Source: Dongia_B sp035539075 (lineage in GTDB: Bacteria; Pseudomonadota; Alphaproteobacteria; Dongiales; Dongiaceae). Taken from it: DNA of 64,000 nucleotides. This document shows positions 1 through 8,103 of this stretch, in pieces (position 1 is the first letter of the stretch; every line of letters starts with the position of its first letter). The notes under the pieces are model-generated. The model had not been told where the DNA came from. It saw only the letters and a program-made list of their open reading frames with translations, and made no database searches. The stretch is from assembly GCA_035539075.1 (NCBI GenBank), contig DATLJB010000221.1, forward strand, positions 1-64,000. Reading direction: 5' to 3'. Made by a program: the position numbers and the translations under genes.

Positions 1-363
1 CGACCAGGAATGCAGGATGTATTCTTGAATCGCGGCGCGGATCCACCACATGGCGTATGTGGCCAGGCGGAAGCCCTTGTCGGGATCGAAGCGCTTCACC
101 GCCTGCATCATGCCGACATTGCCCTCGGAAATGAGTTCCGAGAGGGGCAGGCCATAGCCGCGATAGCCCATGGCGATCTTCGCCACCAGGCGCAAATGGC
201 TGGTCACCATGCGATGCGCGGCTTCCGGATCGGCGTGCTCGCGCCAGCGCTTGGCCAGCATGAATTCTTCGCTCGCTTCCAGCATCGGAAACTGACGGAT
301 TTCCGCCAGGTAGCGCGCCAGATTGCTGTCGCTCATTAAGCTGGGGAGATTACGTGTTGCCAT
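1..363 (-). CDS. rpoH: RNA polymerase sigma-32 factor RpoH, N-terminal part
   Basis: Heat-shock sigma factor. The visible 121 residues begin MATRNLPSLMSDSNLARYLA and contain region 1.2 and region 2, including the core-binding stretch GYGLPLSELISEGNVGMMQA and the region 2.3-2.4 segment FRLATYAMWWIRAAIQEYIL typical of RpoH. The gene continues past the left edge of the window, so regions 3 and 4 are not seen. The ATG at 363 has an AAGGGG Shine-Dalgarno about 8 nt upstream. A sigma-32-like promoter and a long leader lie upstream (see 596-624). Identification as RpoH rather than another group 3 sigma rests on the N-terminal motif and is confident. Confidence 0.93.
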   Translation of the reverse strand, partial: MATRNLPSLMSDSNLARYLAEIRQFPMLEASEEFMLAKRWREHADPEAAHRMVTSHLRLVAKIAMGYRGYGLPLSELISEGNVGMMQAVKRFDPDKGFRLATYAMWWIRAAIQEYILHSWS

Positions 364-720
364 TCTAAAACCCCTTGCTCCGTCCCGTGTTTTGTCCGCC
401 TTCCGGGTCCGTCGTCAGACGCCATCCCGGACCGGACACTCCACCTGGCCCGCTGGCCCCGTTCAGGCGGCCTGCGATGCCGATTGTCTCACCCTTGTTC
501 TATTTCTACGGATTTGCCGGCCGTTCCCGCTCCGGCAGTCCCCATTTTTCTGGCCCATGCGGTTAAAACCGCTGAAGGCTTCAGAAGTTCTTAATAATAT
601 AGTCCGGTAGTCAACTTCTTCAAGATATCGCCGTTGTGCGCGATATCATACCCTACTTATGGCTTATTTGAGGCGGGGGCAGTGTTGTGGCCGCTAAGAT
701 TGCACTGCAATAACAATCAG
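364..720. other. Intergenic leader region of rpoH
   Basis: No convincing gene is seen between the rpoH start and the rluD stop. Reading on the minus strand, the region holds a promoter-like element at 596-624 and about 225 nt of probable rpoH 5' untranslated leader. The rest shows no tRNA or clear terminator. Confidence 0.6.
596..624 (-). promoter_or_regulatory. Candidate rpoH promoter, heat-shock type
   Basis: On the minus strand CTTGAA (619-624) is followed by exactly 17 nt and TATATT (596-601), preceded by C. This resembles the alphaproteobacterial sigma-32 pattern CTTGAA-N17/18-CYTATnT, and also passes as a sigma-70 promoter. It would start rpoH transcription near 588, leaving a leader of about 225 nt. 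Autoregulated rpoH promoters are known in Caulobacter; use here is inference. Confidence 0.45.
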
Positions 721-1836
721 TTATCGGATGACTTTGGTTGCCGGGGATGCGACCGATAGCCGCTGGATCAGCAATTCCATGTCGGCGGGGAGGGGCACCT
801 GCCAGCGGAGCATTTCACCCGTGCGCGGATGCCGGAAGCCAAGACTGGCGGCGTGGAGGGCCTGGCGTGGAAAGGCCAGGGCGGCCTCGCGGGCGGCGGG
901 CGCGAGGCGGCTGCGGCGGGCCGGGGTGGCGCGGCCATAGACCGGGTCGCCGATCAGGGCATAGCCGAGGGTCGACAGATGGACCCGGATCTGATGCGTG
1001 CGGCCGGTTTCCAGCCGGCATTCGACCAGGGCCGCACCGTCACCGAGGGGTTTCAGCACTTTATAATGCGTCACCGCGTGCTTGCCGCCGCTTTTGACCA
1101 CGGCCATCTTCTTTCGGTCATGGCAGTCGCGGCCGATATTGCCTTCGATCCGCCCCTCGCGCGGTTGCGGGACGCCCCAGGTGACGCATTGATAGCTGCG
1201 TTCGATATCATGGCCGGCGAAAGCGGCGGAGAGGGTCTGATGCGCGGCATCGTTTTTTGCCACCACCATCAGGCCGCTGGTATCCTTGTCTATGCGGTGG
1301 ACGATGCCCGGCCGCTTCACCCCGCCGATGCCGGACAGACTGTCGCCGCAATGGGCGATCAGCGCGTTGACCAGGGTCTGGTCGGGATTGCCGGGGGCAG
1401 GGTGCACCACCATCCCGGCAGGCTTGTTGAGGACAAGCAGATCGGCGTCCTCATAGATGATATCCAGCGGGATGGCTTGGCCCTGTGGCACGGCATCCTC
1501 GGCCGGCGGGATGGTCAGCGCGATTTCCTGGCCAGGTTTGACCCGATGGGATGGGTCGTCTATGGTCGGCGCCGCCTTGTCCGAACCGGTGTCCGCCGTG
1601 GGGGATTCCGGCGCGGCCACGGTTACCATTCCCTGCTCGATCAAAGCCTTGACCCGGCTGCGCGACAGCGCCGGCAGGCCGAGAGACGGCGCCTGTGCGG
1701 CGATCGCCCGGTCCAGCCGTTCGCCGCCGAGCTCTTCCGGCACGATAAAGGCCACCCGCGCTGCCGCGGATTGGGCCCCGCCGGGGGCGGCATCGGGAAG
1801 AATGGCCGCCGGTCGGGATGAGGTAGGATCAGTCAC
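721..1836 (-). CDS. rluD: RluA/RluD-family 23S rRNA pseudouridine synthase
   Basis: Predicted to convert uridines of 23S rRNA (helix 69 in the RluD case) to pseudouridine in the cytosol. The 371-residue protein has an N-terminal S4 RNA-binding domain (about residues 37-110, with RLDRAIA and LSRSRVKALIEQG) and a PseudoU_synth_2 domain with the signature HRIDKDTSGLMVVAK, which carries the catalytic Asp. It starts with GTG; the N-terminus is somewhat longer than in E. coli RluD (326 residues). It is divergent from the DUF6476 gene at 1924, an arrangement common in alphaproteobacteria. The subfamily assignment (RluD versus another RluA-type enzyme) is likely but not proven. Confidence 0.9.
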   Translation of the reverse strand: MTDPTSSRPAAILPDAAPGGAQSAAARVAFIVPEELGGERLDRAIAAQAPSLGLPALSRSRVKALIEQGMVTVAAPESPTADTGSDKAAPTIDDPSHRVKPGQEIALTIPPAEDAVPQGQAIPLDIIYEDADLLVLNKPAGMVVHPAPGNPDQTLVNALIAHCGDSLSGIGGVKRPGIVHRIDKDTSGLMVVAKNDAAHQTLSAAFAGHDIERSYQCVTWGVPQPREGRIEGNIGRDCHDRKKMAVVKSGGKHAVTHYKVLKPLGDGAALVECRLETGRTHQIRVHLSTLGYALIGDPVYGRATPARRSRLAPAAREAALAFPRQALHAASLGFRHPRTGEMLRWQVPLPADMELLIQRLSVASPATKVIR

Positions 1837-1923
1837 TCTGGTCGTGCTCTTTCACGGACGAAACGTTCACTGAAGGATGCGGCCGGAACAGGTATCAGAA
1901 TAGCGTCAGGTTGCCAGAAGAAT

Positions 1924-2316
1924 ATGTCGACGTTCCGCGATCAGCAGGTGGAAGAAGCAGCGCAGCTCGCGCGGCGCATGCGCGTCCTCAAATGGGTGGT
2001 CCTGATCCTCGGTATCCTGCTGGTGCTGGCCATGGTGACCACCGTGGTCGGCGTCATCTATAAGGCACGGCATGGCTCTGTCGCCAGCACGCAATCGCCC
2101 GGCGCCGTTGCGGGAACGCTGTCGGGCACGATGCCTGGCGGGTTCGGTGCGGCCAGCCTGCCGGTACCGGCGGCGTGCCAGATCTCCAGCGCCGCCGCCA
2201 GCGGCGATCGCCTCATTCTCATCACCACGGGACCGTCCGATCAGTGCCGGCTGATTCTCGTGGCTGATCTCAAAAGCGGCCGGCTGATCGGCCAGTTCAC
2301 ATTCCAGGCGCCCTAG
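1924..2316 (+). CDS. DUF6476-family membrane-anchored protein
   Basis: A 130-residue protein of unknown function. A charged N-terminus (residues 1-22) precedes one transmembrane helix (about 23-46, KWVVLILGILLVLAMVTTVV), then a Gly/Ser/Pro-rich linker and a compact C-terminal domain ending in a beta-rich segment with two Cys residues (about 83 and 107), so the soluble part is probably periplasmic. Such proteins are usually encoded beside rluD in alphaproteobacteria, as here. The family name is from recall of this conserved layout; no activity can be assigned. Confidence 0.75.
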   Translation: MSTFRDQQVEEAAQLARRMRVLKWVVLILGILLVLAMVTTVVGVIYKARHGSVASTQSPGAVAGTLSGTMPGGFGAASLPVPAACQISSAAASGDRLILITTGPSDQCRLILVADLKSGRLIGQFTFQAP

Positions 2317-2401
2317 CCGGCCGGGTCCGGCGTCATCGATACCATCGGCAGGCGCTCCGCCATCATCGCGACCGCCGCCAAGATCTGCGAAGGGGAAGAA
2401 C

Positions 2402-3445
2402 ATGAATTTCTGCAGCGATAATGTCGCCGGCATCGCGCCGGAAATCTTCGCCGCCATCGGCGCCGCCAATACCGGGGCCAGCGCGTCCTATGGCGCCGAT
2501 CAATGGACGGCGAAGCTCGACAAGCACCTCGCCGAGATTTTCGAGCGCAAGGTGACGGCTTTCCCGATCGTCACCGGCACGGCGGCCAATGCCTTGGCGC
2601 TGTCGGTCATGACGCCGCCCTATGGCGCGATCTATTGCCATGAGGAAGCGCATATCGCCGTCGACGAATGCGGCGCCCCGGAAATGTACACCTCCGGCGC
2701 GAAGCTGAAGACCCTGCCGGGCGCCAACGGCAAGCTGACGGTCGAGACCGTGGCGGCCGCTCTGGCTAATGGCCGCGCCGGCGACGTGCATCATGTCCAG
2801 CCGGCGGCGATCAGCCTGACCCAGGCGACTGAATGCGGCACTGTCTACCGCCCCGATGAAGTGGCGGCGATCTGCGCCGTCGCCAGGCAGCATGGGTTGA
2901 AGACGCATATGGATGGCGCGCGTTTCGCCAATGCCGTCGCCCATCTCAATCTCGCCCCGGCGGAGATAACCTGGAAGGCCGGCATCGACGCGCTGTCTTT
3001 CGGCGCCACCAAGAACGGCGCTATGGCGGCGGAGATGGTCGTCTTCTTCGATGACGACCTCGCCCAGACCTTTGCCTTCCATCGCAAGCGGGCAGGGCAC
3101 CTTATCTCCAAGATGCGCTTCGTCAGCGCCCAGCTCGACGCCTATTTCACCGATGGCCTGTGGATGCGCCTCGGCCGCCATGCCAATGCTATGGCGCAGC
3201 GCCTGGTCCAGGGCTTGACCAGCCTGCCGGGCGTGAAGCTGCTTTATCCGGTGGAGGCGAATGAGATCTTCATCCAGCTGCCGGTGCCGACCGTGGATGC
3301 GCTGCGCGAGGCTGGTTTCGCCTTTTACGACTGGCCCGGCTCGCCGGCCGGGACGATCCGCCTCGTCGCGGCTTTCAATACCGAGCAGACGGCGGTCGAC
3401 CAGTTCCTGGCGACGGCCAAGCGCCTCAACAACGTGGCAGCCTGA
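2402..3445 (+). CDS. ltaE: Threonine aldolase-family PLP enzyme
   Basis: Predicted low-specificity L-threonine aldolase (beta-eliminating lyase fold), cleaving threonine or allo-threonine to glycine and acetaldehyde with pyridoxal phosphate. The 347 residues match the family length. The start MNFCSDNVAG is the typical N-terminus, HEEAHIAVDECGAPE carries the conserved His that stacks on the cofactor, the substrate segment HMDGARFANA is present, and the Schiff-base lysine lies in SFGATKNG. A GGGGAAG ribosome site lies 5-11 nt before the ATG. It is followed closely by tRNA-Glu and has no operon partner. Preference for L- or D-threonine cannot be read from sequence. Confidence 0.88.
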   Translation: MNFCSDNVAGIAPEIFAAIGAANTGASASYGADQWTAKLDKHLAEIFERKVTAFPIVTGTAANALALSVMTPPYGAIYCHEEAHIAVDECGAPEMYTSGAKLKTLPGANGKLTVETVAAALANGRAGDVHHVQPAAISLTQATECGTVYRPDEVAAICAVARQHGLKTHMDGARFANAVAHLNLAPAEITWKAGIDALSFGATKNGAMAAEMVVFFDDDLAQTFAFHRKRAGHLISKMRFVSAQLDAYFTDGLWMRLGRHANAMAQRLVQGLTSLPGVKLLYPVEANEIFIQLPVPTVDALREAGFAFYDWPGSPAGTIRLVAAFNTEQTAVDQFLATAKRLNNVAA

Positions 3446-3588
3446 AGACGAGGGGCGAAAAGGCTGGGATTCCAGCGGCTTCGGCTGGAAAATTTCGGAT
3501 CTCCACGGGATGGGGCGGAAATTGGGCTTGATCCCGGCCGCCCCATCCACTATCAGAAGGGCCTCGCGGCCAGGCGCCCATCTTTCGG

Positions 3589-3664
3589 GTCCCCATCGTC
3601 TAGTGGCCTAGGACACCGCCCTCTCACGGCGGTAACAGGGGTTCAAATCCCCTTGGGGACGCCA
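3589..3664 (+). tRNA. tRNA-Glu (anticodon CTC)
   Basis: A full 76-nt cloverleaf: acceptor stem GTCCCCA/TGGGGAC, G discriminator and encoded CCA; anticodon stem CCGCC/GGCGG around CTCTCAC, giving CTC; T arm CAGGGGTTCAAATCCCCTT. It differs from the second tRNA-Glu at 61619 at four positions only. Confidence 0.97.
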
Positions 3665-3762
3665 ATTATTCCTGCGGCTTCGCTTTCAAGTTCCAAAAAT
3701 CCTTCAGTAGATACTTAAATCGGAGCCAGCAAGCGGATGGCTCCACTGCTGCGAGTGCATTC

Positions 3763-3863
3763 TGACCTGCCCCCAAGAAACTAGACCAAAGTAAGCTGGA
3801 AAATTTCAAATTTAGCCGGGTTGGCTGGATGGGGAGTTTTCCATGAAGCGGATCAAGTTCAGA
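3763..3863 (+). mobile_element. Remnant of an IS3-family-like insertion sequence end
   Basis: TGACCTGCCCCC at 3763 resembles the terminal inverted repeat of IS3-family elements. It is followed at the expected distance by an ATG (3843) reading MKRIKF, like the start of an OrfA transposase. The similarity then stops and the frame ends after 24 more codons. This is a short 5' scrap with no transposase body. The assignment rests on remembered IS3 end structure. Confidence 0.4.
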
Positions 3864-3957
3864 ATTGCACGGCACCGCATCTGGCCGCGTCATCTTGTGC
3901 TGCAAGACGACGAGATGTACGGACTGTTCCGCTAGGGCGATTTCTTTGGGGGATTCG

Positions 3958-4308
3958 ATGCGAAGAATATGGGCAGTAACGGCACTTCTGATGCTGACCA
4001 CTTGCACCACGACCGCAAACATGAATTGGGTCTTTGTCGGTGGCAGTAAGGCCGATGGCAATGTCACGCTCGGGATCGACGTTCAGCCGGTCGTCGGCGT
4101 CACAGAAACGAACGTGATCTGGGACACCAAGCAAGCCAATACGGAGGCCATTACGCGGTGCCAGAATTGGGGCTATAGCGGCGCGGAGGTATATCGCGAG
4201 GGCGAATTTCCGGTTTTGAAAACCTGCTTTCCCCAAGGCATCAGCCCATGCTGGTCGAAATCGTATCGCGTCCAATATCAATGCACTGGATCGAAAACTC
4301 CATCGTGA
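3958..4308 (+). CDS. YecR-like lipoprotein
   Basis: A 116-residue probable lipoprotein. A short signal peptide (MRRIWAVTALLMLTTC) ends in a lipobox with Cys15. The mature part contains the pattern of the YecR-like family: GGSKADGNVTLG, a run TEAITRCQNWGYSGAE, and further Cys residues near the end (CFPQ, SPCW, YQCTG). In E. coli YecR is FlhDC-controlled, but its role is unknown; no flagellar genes lie nearby here. The ATG at 3958 is chosen because it starts the signal peptide and follows GGGGGA. Base composition is lower in GC than the flanking housekeeping genes, which may reflect transfer next to the tRNA. Confidence 0.7.
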   Translation: MRRIWAVTALLMLTTCTTTANMNWVFVGGSKADGNVTLGIDVQPVVGVTETNVIWDTKQANTEAITRCQNWGYSGAEVYREGEFPVLKTCFPQGISPCWSKSYRVQYQCTGSKTPS

Positions 4309-4634
4309 ACGGAGCGCAATCTCCTTCGCGATCTCCAGAGAAGGAGCGGCGGCCAGCCCGTAAGTAGCTCGGCTTGAAGCAGGGTTCAAATGCAGAATGG
4401 GACGCTTGGTCGGGAACTGGGGAATACCCGGATCTGGCATATTCAGTGATACTCAGGGGTATCATACCTGAATAAGAATCTAGTCTACGCGATTGAAATA
4501 TAACGAAAGTAGTATTTCGATCCTCAAAATTCCCTAGAGGGACGCCAGTCTTAGCTATTCGCCGCAAAAATCTGTCCAATATCGTCCAAGGCGTCGATCA
4601 ACGGCTTGGTTTACTAGCTGCCAAATGGTAGCGC
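4309..4634. other. Gene-free stretch
   Basis: No supported gene, RNA or terminator is seen. The sequence is less GC-rich than average for the window and may be decayed accessory DNA between the YecR-like gene and the broken lipoprotein copy. Confidence 0.5.
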
Positions 4635-5042
4635 CTATCTGCAGGCTGGATCGCCAGCCGTCCAAGCCTTCATGCGCGGGCCGATCCAGTTCCAGCCAGC
4701 AATATAATTACGGACAGTCACGTGACTACCGCCGGCCGGCAGGGGCGTTATATCCGCCGCCCAAAACTAAGCTGAATTCACTGAGGATCCTATCGCCACC
4801 TCGGCCCGACGGGTTTCCGGCAATAGGTCAGCCTGAATTATTGCGGGCGCACCGAAACTGCTAGTGAAGCAGGAACGGGTTGTCTGTACGATAACACTGT
4901 AAGTCTCTTCATAGTGGGAAGCGACATCGAAGTCATATTGACTGGCATGTTTGGTTTTCAGCTCAGCAATCGAATCCGCGCCCGGAAAGCAGCTGGCAAG
5001 CGGCAGGACAAGCGCGATCGAGATAATCGATCTCTTCCACAT
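4635..5042 (-). pseudogene. Lipoprotein paralogue interrupted by one in-frame amber codon
   Basis: Starts at ATG 5042 after GGAGG, with lipoprotein signal MWKRSIISIALVLPLASC. It aligns along its whole length with the gene at 5142-5552: SIAELKTKHASQYDFD versus SIKELQDKPAAKYEFD, then QADLLPETRRAEVAI versus EADLFANENRGEVTI. A TAG at 4767-4769 stops it, but the same frame continues past the stop as SHVTVRNYIAGWNWIGP, ending KAWTAGDPACR. That matches AHVTVWTVDPGWQHLGP, RWANGDSSC of the intact copy. A single nonsense change therefore truncates an otherwise full-length gene. A GTG at 5057 is an alternative, less likely start. A sequencing error cannot be excluded. Confidence 0.72.
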
Positions 5043-5141
5043 AGCACTCCTCCACACTCGACAGCCAAGCTGGTATTTAAGCCATGTCGATAGCCAGTTG
5101 TTTGGTAGCGGTCCTTATACGTTCGATATCGCCAGCGCGCA

Positions 5142-5552
5142 CTATTGCTGCTTGCAGCTGCTATCGCCATTGGCCCAACGCTGGGCGTCCGGGCCCAGGT
5201 GCTGCCAGCCGGGATCGACCGTCCAGACCGTGACATGGGCGGTTAGTTCCTCTTTCGGCACGATCAGGATCATGCCGTAATACCGCTTGCCGAAATTCGT
5301 CAGCGAGATCGTCACCTCGCCGCGGTTCTCATTCGCGAAGAGATCGGCCTCCACGTACCAGGAGGCTGCCGGGCCGGCACTTTGGAAGCACTCGCGGGCC
5401 GCATAGGCAATGCGGCCGTAGATCGCCCCATAGCTCATGGGGGCGTCGAATTCGTATTTTGCCGCCGGCTTGTCCTGGAGTTCCTTGATGGATCCCGCAC
5501 CACATCCGGTAAGTAGCGCCATCACGCAGAGTGCGCAGATCAATCTTATCAT
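5142..5552 (-). CDS. Putative lipoprotein, intact copy of a tandem pair
   Basis: A 136-residue protein of unknown function. The signal MIRLICALCVMALLTGC ends in a lipobox with Cys17; the mature part has the segment SIKELQDKPAAKYEFD and three further Cys residues. A GAGGAG ribosome site precedes the ATG. It is the intact paralogue of the amber-interrupted copy directly downstream on the same strand, with 99 bp between them, so the pair arose by tandem duplication. Probably anchored to a periplasmic membrane face. No function is suggested by the neighbours, which are other small secreted proteins. Confidence 0.75.
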   Translation of the reverse strand: MIRLICALCVMALLTGCGAGSIKELQDKPAAKYEFDAPMSYGAIYGRIAYAARECFQSAGPAASWYVEADLFANENRGEVTISLTNFGKRYYGMILIVPKEELTAHVTVWTVDPGWQHLGPDAQRWANGDSSCKQQ

Positions 5553-5791
5553 TTCCGCTCCTCATTGCTCGCAGGGCCAAAGGCGTGCCGCGGTAGGATA
5601 TTAACTTCTCGCGCCAGTTGCCAGCGCCATGCCAGCCGTATCCGGAAAAGCGATGAGACGAGACCTCAGCAAGAGGGTGCGTGTGGCAGATAATTGTCGC
5701 GCAGCAGCTTCAGATGGGCCCCGGATTGAGAGGTTCCCGGAGAGAAGGCCGGCATCCGGCAGGATTTCCGGCGTCCGGATCTTGCGACGAA

Positions 5792-6310
5792 CTAACGCGC
5801 GGCAAGGACGGTGCGGATTTCCTGGGAGACGAAAGTCTCGGCGCGTTTCCAGGCCTCATCATTGTCGCCGCGGAAGGTAAAGAGCCTGTCGAGGATGACG
5901 CGATTGGCCGATACGTCGATGGCGCTCACCTTCATCCACTGGATAAGCGTGCTTTGCTTGTGGATGCTGCCGAGTATGAGGATATTTGCACCGGCATCTG
6001 AAACGGAACGGAGAAGGTCTTCCGGCGTGGTGCTGTCGGTGGCGCAGGGCGTCGCGCCACAGGAAACAGGAACGATGTTAAACTGTCCGCCCGCCACGAT
6101 ATCCTGTCTCAAAGCGGTCATCAGCGTCTCGACCCGCTTCTTATGCGCAGCGCTTTGATCCAACTGTTCTTGCGAGCTGTCGATATAGGAGAAATCGACG
6201 ATGGCAAGTTTTCCGGTGGCCGCGGTTGGAACATCGGCAAGGGCCATGCCGATGATTGTGGCAAATCCAATGAAGATCGCGGTGAATAGAGCAAAGCAGT
6301 TTCGAAACAT
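5792..6310 (-). CDS. DUF2380-family secreted protein
   Basis: A 172-residue protein with an N-terminal signal peptide (about 1-25, ending GMALA-DV). The mature part begins KLAIVDFSYIDSS and contains a central dinucleotide-like fold pattern and SDAGANILILGSIHKQS, then RLFTFRGDNDEAWKRAETFV near the end. This layout, with AVxDF near the start and the RGNTDExWxR-type motif at the end, is that of DUF2380 proteins of alphaproteobacteria, which are predicted periplasmic and uncharacterised. A small divergent gene follows at 6537. Not in an operon. Confidence 0.7.
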   Translation of the reverse strand: MFRNCFALFTAIFIGFATIIGMALADVPTAATGKLAIVDFSYIDSSQEQLDQSAAHKKRVETLMTALRQDIVAGGQFNIVPVSCGATPCATDSTTPEDLLRSVSDAGANILILGSIHKQSTLIQWMKVSAIDVSANRVILDRLFTFRGDNDEAWKRAETFVSQEIRTVLAAR

Positions 6311-6536
6311 GGAGCCCTCATTTAGCTGAAGCGGGCCTGCATATATGCCGATAGTAGAACCGTCGATGAGCCGCCGACAAGGTACTGATATGCGGTATTA
6401 TGGCCCGATGCAGTCGGCCGATTGTTTTGAAAGCGACCCTTCTGTGACATTTCTGTAAGGCTCGTATCGCCCGCTTGACCGAATTCGACGAAGTTGGAAT
6501 CATTTTCCAATTCGACGGTATGTAACGGAGGCGAAC

Positions 6537-6770
6537 ATGGCCAGGGCAACCATGTATCAAGAACCTCTTGAACGCTACCTGCTGACAAAGATCAATAGCG
6601 CCGCGCCAATCAAGATAGACGGCGTGCATATCCGGCGACTCAATGCCGACCAGGATAATTGTAACTGGGACCTGGCGACGACCCAGCCGCCCCTTCCGCT
6701 GGAACTGGTAGCCGAATTGAATCGCAAGGTAATCCTGCCGATCCGCAATGCGATTAACCTCGCCGATTAA
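6537..6770 (+). CDS. Small conserved-type hypothetical protein
   Basis: A 77-residue soluble protein without signal peptide or membrane segment. GGAGG lies 6 nt before the ATG, which supports real translation. The middle segment QDNCNWDLATTQPPLPLELV is of a type seen in small proteins of rhizobia-like genomes, but I cannot assign a function. It stands alone, divergent from the DUF2380 gene. Confidence 0.6.
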   Translation: MARATMYQEPLERYLLTKINSAAPIKIDGVHIRRLNADQDNCNWDLATTQPPLPLELVAELNRKVILPIRNAINLAD

Positions 6771-6990
6771 CGTTTCCGGCCGACCGATTCAACCGCGGGT
6801 GCCGACCATGCCTCCTACCGCGTCGGCACTCTTCTTGTCTTGCCCGTAACGCTTCGGCGAAATGGCTCCGAAAGGGAACATTTGGTCGCATTGCGACTTC
6901 ACGCCGAGGTGGCCCGGAGCGGCCTCACTTTGAGCATCTCACCCTAAGCGGCACTGCGATAAATGGCCCGGGGATTGGAGCAAGAAGGCG

Positions 6991-7293
6991 ATGTCATTGG
7001 AAATGAAACAGGGTTGCCTGATTGGAGACCGGCCTGGATTCCATTTGCAAGCGGAGGATGACGGCAAGCCTGTGACCTTCACGCTGGCCGCCGGCACAGC
7101 ATGCCTTGCCCTCGGCATCGATCCTCATACAACCGAACTGCTTGACAGGATCCTGCATGACCGGCTGCCGGAAATATGGCAAGCCTGCCGAACGGCCTAT
7201 GCTGAGGCGCAGGAGAGTGCGGCGGATGTCGACGGTACGCTGATCCTGACCGAGGCCCATTTCCGAACTCCTGCGCGATCGCGAATAGAATAA
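6991..7293 (+). CDS. Small hypothetical protein, possibly DUF1488-like
   Basis: A 100-residue soluble protein. The pattern of an N-terminal beta segment (FHLQAEDDGKPVTFTLA) followed by helices ending RLPEIWQACRTAYAE loosely resembles DUF1488 proteins, but the match is weak. GGAGCAAGAAGG lies just upstream of the ATG. No operon partner is seen, and no function can be given. Confidence 0.5.
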   Translation: MSLEMKQGCLIGDRPGFHLQAEDDGKPVTFTLAAGTACLALGIDPHTTELLDRILHDRLPEIWQACRTAYAEAQESAADVDGTLILTEAHFRTPARSRIE

Positions 7294-7519
7294 TCGCGCA
7301 ACCGGCAGACGCGTCCCTTTTCCCTGTAGCGAAGAGGCTGCCGGCGGCGCGGCACGCCGCCGTAAACGACGGGTATGCTTGCCGTCAGGAGCGCGGAATA
7401 AATTCGTCCGGGAAAACGTCCGCTTTTATGGTCGTAAAACATGACGGCCGAACACGGCTTCTCTCGAATCGGCAGCCGCGGGCGCCAACCGTCACATAGG
7501 CCGTCACATGGAGTGAGAG

Positions 7520-7831
7520 ATGAAAAGGTCACATTTTCTGCTCGGTGCTTTGGTCACGTTGCTGACAAGCAGTCCGGCGCTGGCGATGTCATCGCCGGAT
7601 TTCATTCGCAGGCATCAACACCAAGAACCTGAACCCGATGCAAATGACACCAGCGTCATCATCGATGTCCAGGTAAAAACAAGGTCGATTGCACTGGCGG
7701 ATGGCCATAAATATACCATTCCCGCCTGGATCAACTTTGACAATTTGAAAAAGGGCGAAACGGTTTCTATCGTCTACACGCCAGATTATCACCATGGCAC
7801 AGTGGACGTGAAGACCGTGAACGTCATCTAA
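7520..7831 (+). CDS. Small secreted DUF1344-like protein
   Basis: A 103-residue protein with signal peptide MKRSHFLLGALVTLLTSSPALA. The mature region VDVQVKTRSIALADGHKYTI followed by FDNLKKGETVSIVYTPD has the small beta-barrel pattern of DUF1344 proteins, where a short domain describes 'limited by gene dosage' style repeats of no known activity. GGAGTGAGAG precedes the ATG. It is a single gene in a patch of small orphan genes. Periplasmic location is inferred; the family assignment is tentative. Confidence 0.6.
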   Translation: MKRSHFLLGALVTLLTSSPALAMSSPDFIRRHQHQEPEPDANDTSVIIDVQVKTRSIALADGHKYTIPAWINFDNLKKGETVSIVYTPDYHHGTVDVKTVNVI

Positions 7832-8103
7832 GCGCTGCCACGCAACAAGCACTGTTCCGGTCATGGCCGGCATAGCGCGTCGGGCAGGGTTCGGCGTATC
7901 CCCCGCTTACCGACCACCCGATACCCATCGTTTCCGATCCGTATCCTGACCGCCCTGTCAGAGGCCGGTGCGGCGCCTGGGGCGGCAGTGGCCTTGCGTC
8001 GTTGCCGGCTTCAGATACCTGGTTCGCGCATTGCCCGGCTTGGCGTGCAGCCGTCTTGTGTCATAGTCACCGGCGGAGGGAACCTTCAGGAAAGCAACAA
8101 TCG

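Noticed and set aside
1..1836. Long open frames on the plus strand opposite rpoH and rluD
   Set aside because: They are antisense shadows of well-conserved genes and show low-complexity Arg/Gly-rich sequence without ribosome sites.
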